From an uncultured Eubacteriales bacterium (GTDB taxonomy: Bacteria; Bacillota; Clostridia; Oscillospirales; Oscillospiraceae): a stretch of DNA of 13,262 nucleotides. The DNA is taken from the NCBI GenBank assembly GCA_900552475.1, contig USAC01000058.1, positions 1-13,262 of the forward strand, written 5' to 3'. The translations under genes and the position numbers were made by a program. The notes under the pieces are model-generated. The model was given only the letters and a program-made list of their open reading frames with translations. It was not told the DNA's origin and searched no databases. Positions 12,987-13,262 of this stretch are shown in pieces (the stretch's first letter is position 1; every line of letters begins with the position of its first letter).

Positions 12987-13019
12987 TATACTTTGGTAGC
13001 AGCCGCGGCATTTTGCGGC
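12987..13019 (+). promoter_or_regulatory. Possible clpP promoter -10 and leader hairpin
   Basis: The spacer between tig and clpP contains TATACT (12987-12992) as a possible -10; the best -35 candidate, CTGAAA (12966-12971), is only 15 bp away. Downstream GCCGC (13002-13006) pairs with GCGGC (13015-13019). No terminator is seen, so co-transcription with tig is also possible. No CtsR or CIRCE operator is visible. Confidence 0.25.
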
Positions 13020-13050
13020 GGCACAGAGATTTCAACAGGAGGTATTTTCC

Positions 13051-13262
13051 ATGAGTTTAGTTCCCTATGTGGTAGAGCAGACCAACCGGGGTGAGCGTTC
13101 CTACGACATCTACTCCCGCCTGCTCAACGACCGCATCATCTTCCTGGGCGAAGAGGTCAATGATACCACCGCCAGTCTGGTGGTTGCCCAGCTGCTGTAT
13201 CTGGAGGCGCAGGATCCCGATAAGGACATCCAGATGTACATCAACAGCCCCGGCGGCTCCGT
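13051..13262 (+). CDS. clpP: ATP-dependent Clp protease proteolytic subunit (partial, 5' end)
   Basis: The first 70 codons are present, starting 8 nt after AGGAGG; the gene runs off the window. The text is diagnostic of ClpP: MSLVPYVVEQTNRGERSYDI, SRLLNDRIIFLGEEV, then VVAQLLYLEAQDPDKDI and YINSPGGSV, which forms the oxyanion-hole region. The catalytic Ser, His and Asp lie beyond the window. ClpP forms the double-ring serine protease chamber that works with ClpX or ClpC ATPases in the cytoplasm. The N-terminal axial-loop residues look normal, and the position after tig fits the usual tig-clpP-clpX group. Confidence 0.96.
   Translation, partial: MSLVPYVVEQTNRGERSYDIYSRLLNDRIIFLGEEVNDTTASLVVAQLLYLEAQDPDKDIQMYINSPGGS

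Noticed and set aside
11227..13035. Open frame of 602 codons on the minus strand, Leu/Asp/Gly-rich
   Set aside because: It is the antisense shadow of tig and the end of the phosphoesterase gene. The repeated Leu/Asp pattern reflects Glu/Lys codons with biased third positions on the coding strand.

Overview
The window looks like the chromosome of a high-GC, spore-forming member of the Clostridia, most likely Oscillospirales. Four things suggest this: a spoIVFA-spoIVFB-like sporulation pair, the rplS / rbgA / rnhB / yraN neighbourhood, the tig-clpP order, and strong AGGAGG ribosome binding sites with strongly G/C-ending codons. No species can be named from sequence reading alone.

Region 1 (about 1-2070) differs from the rest. 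It is less GC-rich, all its readable genes are on the minus strand, and it lies on the 3' side of a tRNA-Pro(CGG) gene, the usual landing place for integrated elements. From high to low coordinates on the minus strand it holds: a row of hairpins and terminators behind the tRNA; an unrecognised 137-aa gene; a class B sortase remnant that has lost its N-terminal half at a sharp junction; a strong terminator; about 300 bp of highly self-complementary DNA that looks like a structured RNA; a PhoB/OmpR-like direct-repeat box with a correctly spaced -10; and the start of a small secreted protein cut by the window edge. I read this as the decayed end of an integrative element. No integrase or relaxase is inside the window to prove it.

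Region 2 (2193-6321) begins with a perfect consensus promoter for the tRNA on the minus strand. On the plus strand it continues as a tightly packed cluster: a membrane-anchored M23 protein (SpoIVFA-like), a SpoIVFB-type M50 intramembrane protease that would process pro-sigma-K in the mother cell, a radical SAM protein with a B12-binding-like N-terminal region, and its usual DUF2344 partner. The last two have no established function.

Region 3 (6336-9753) is the ribosome/RNA block: rplS with its own promoter and leader, then rbgA (50S GTPase), rnhB and yraN with overlapping or touching genes. A minus-strand AraC-family regulator is inserted between rplS and rbgA. It converges on rplS through a shared bidirectional terminator and is divergent from rbgA.

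Region 4 (9762-13262) holds an M19 dipeptidase, a COG1768-type metallophosphoesterase, trigger factor (tig) with its own promoter and a 64-nt hairpin in its leader, and the first 70 codons of clpP. The most interesting unexplained items are the structured, possibly regulated RNA-like segment at 690-920, the tig leader hairpin, the broken sortase and hairpin array beside the tRNA, and the altered GRG motif of RNase HII.
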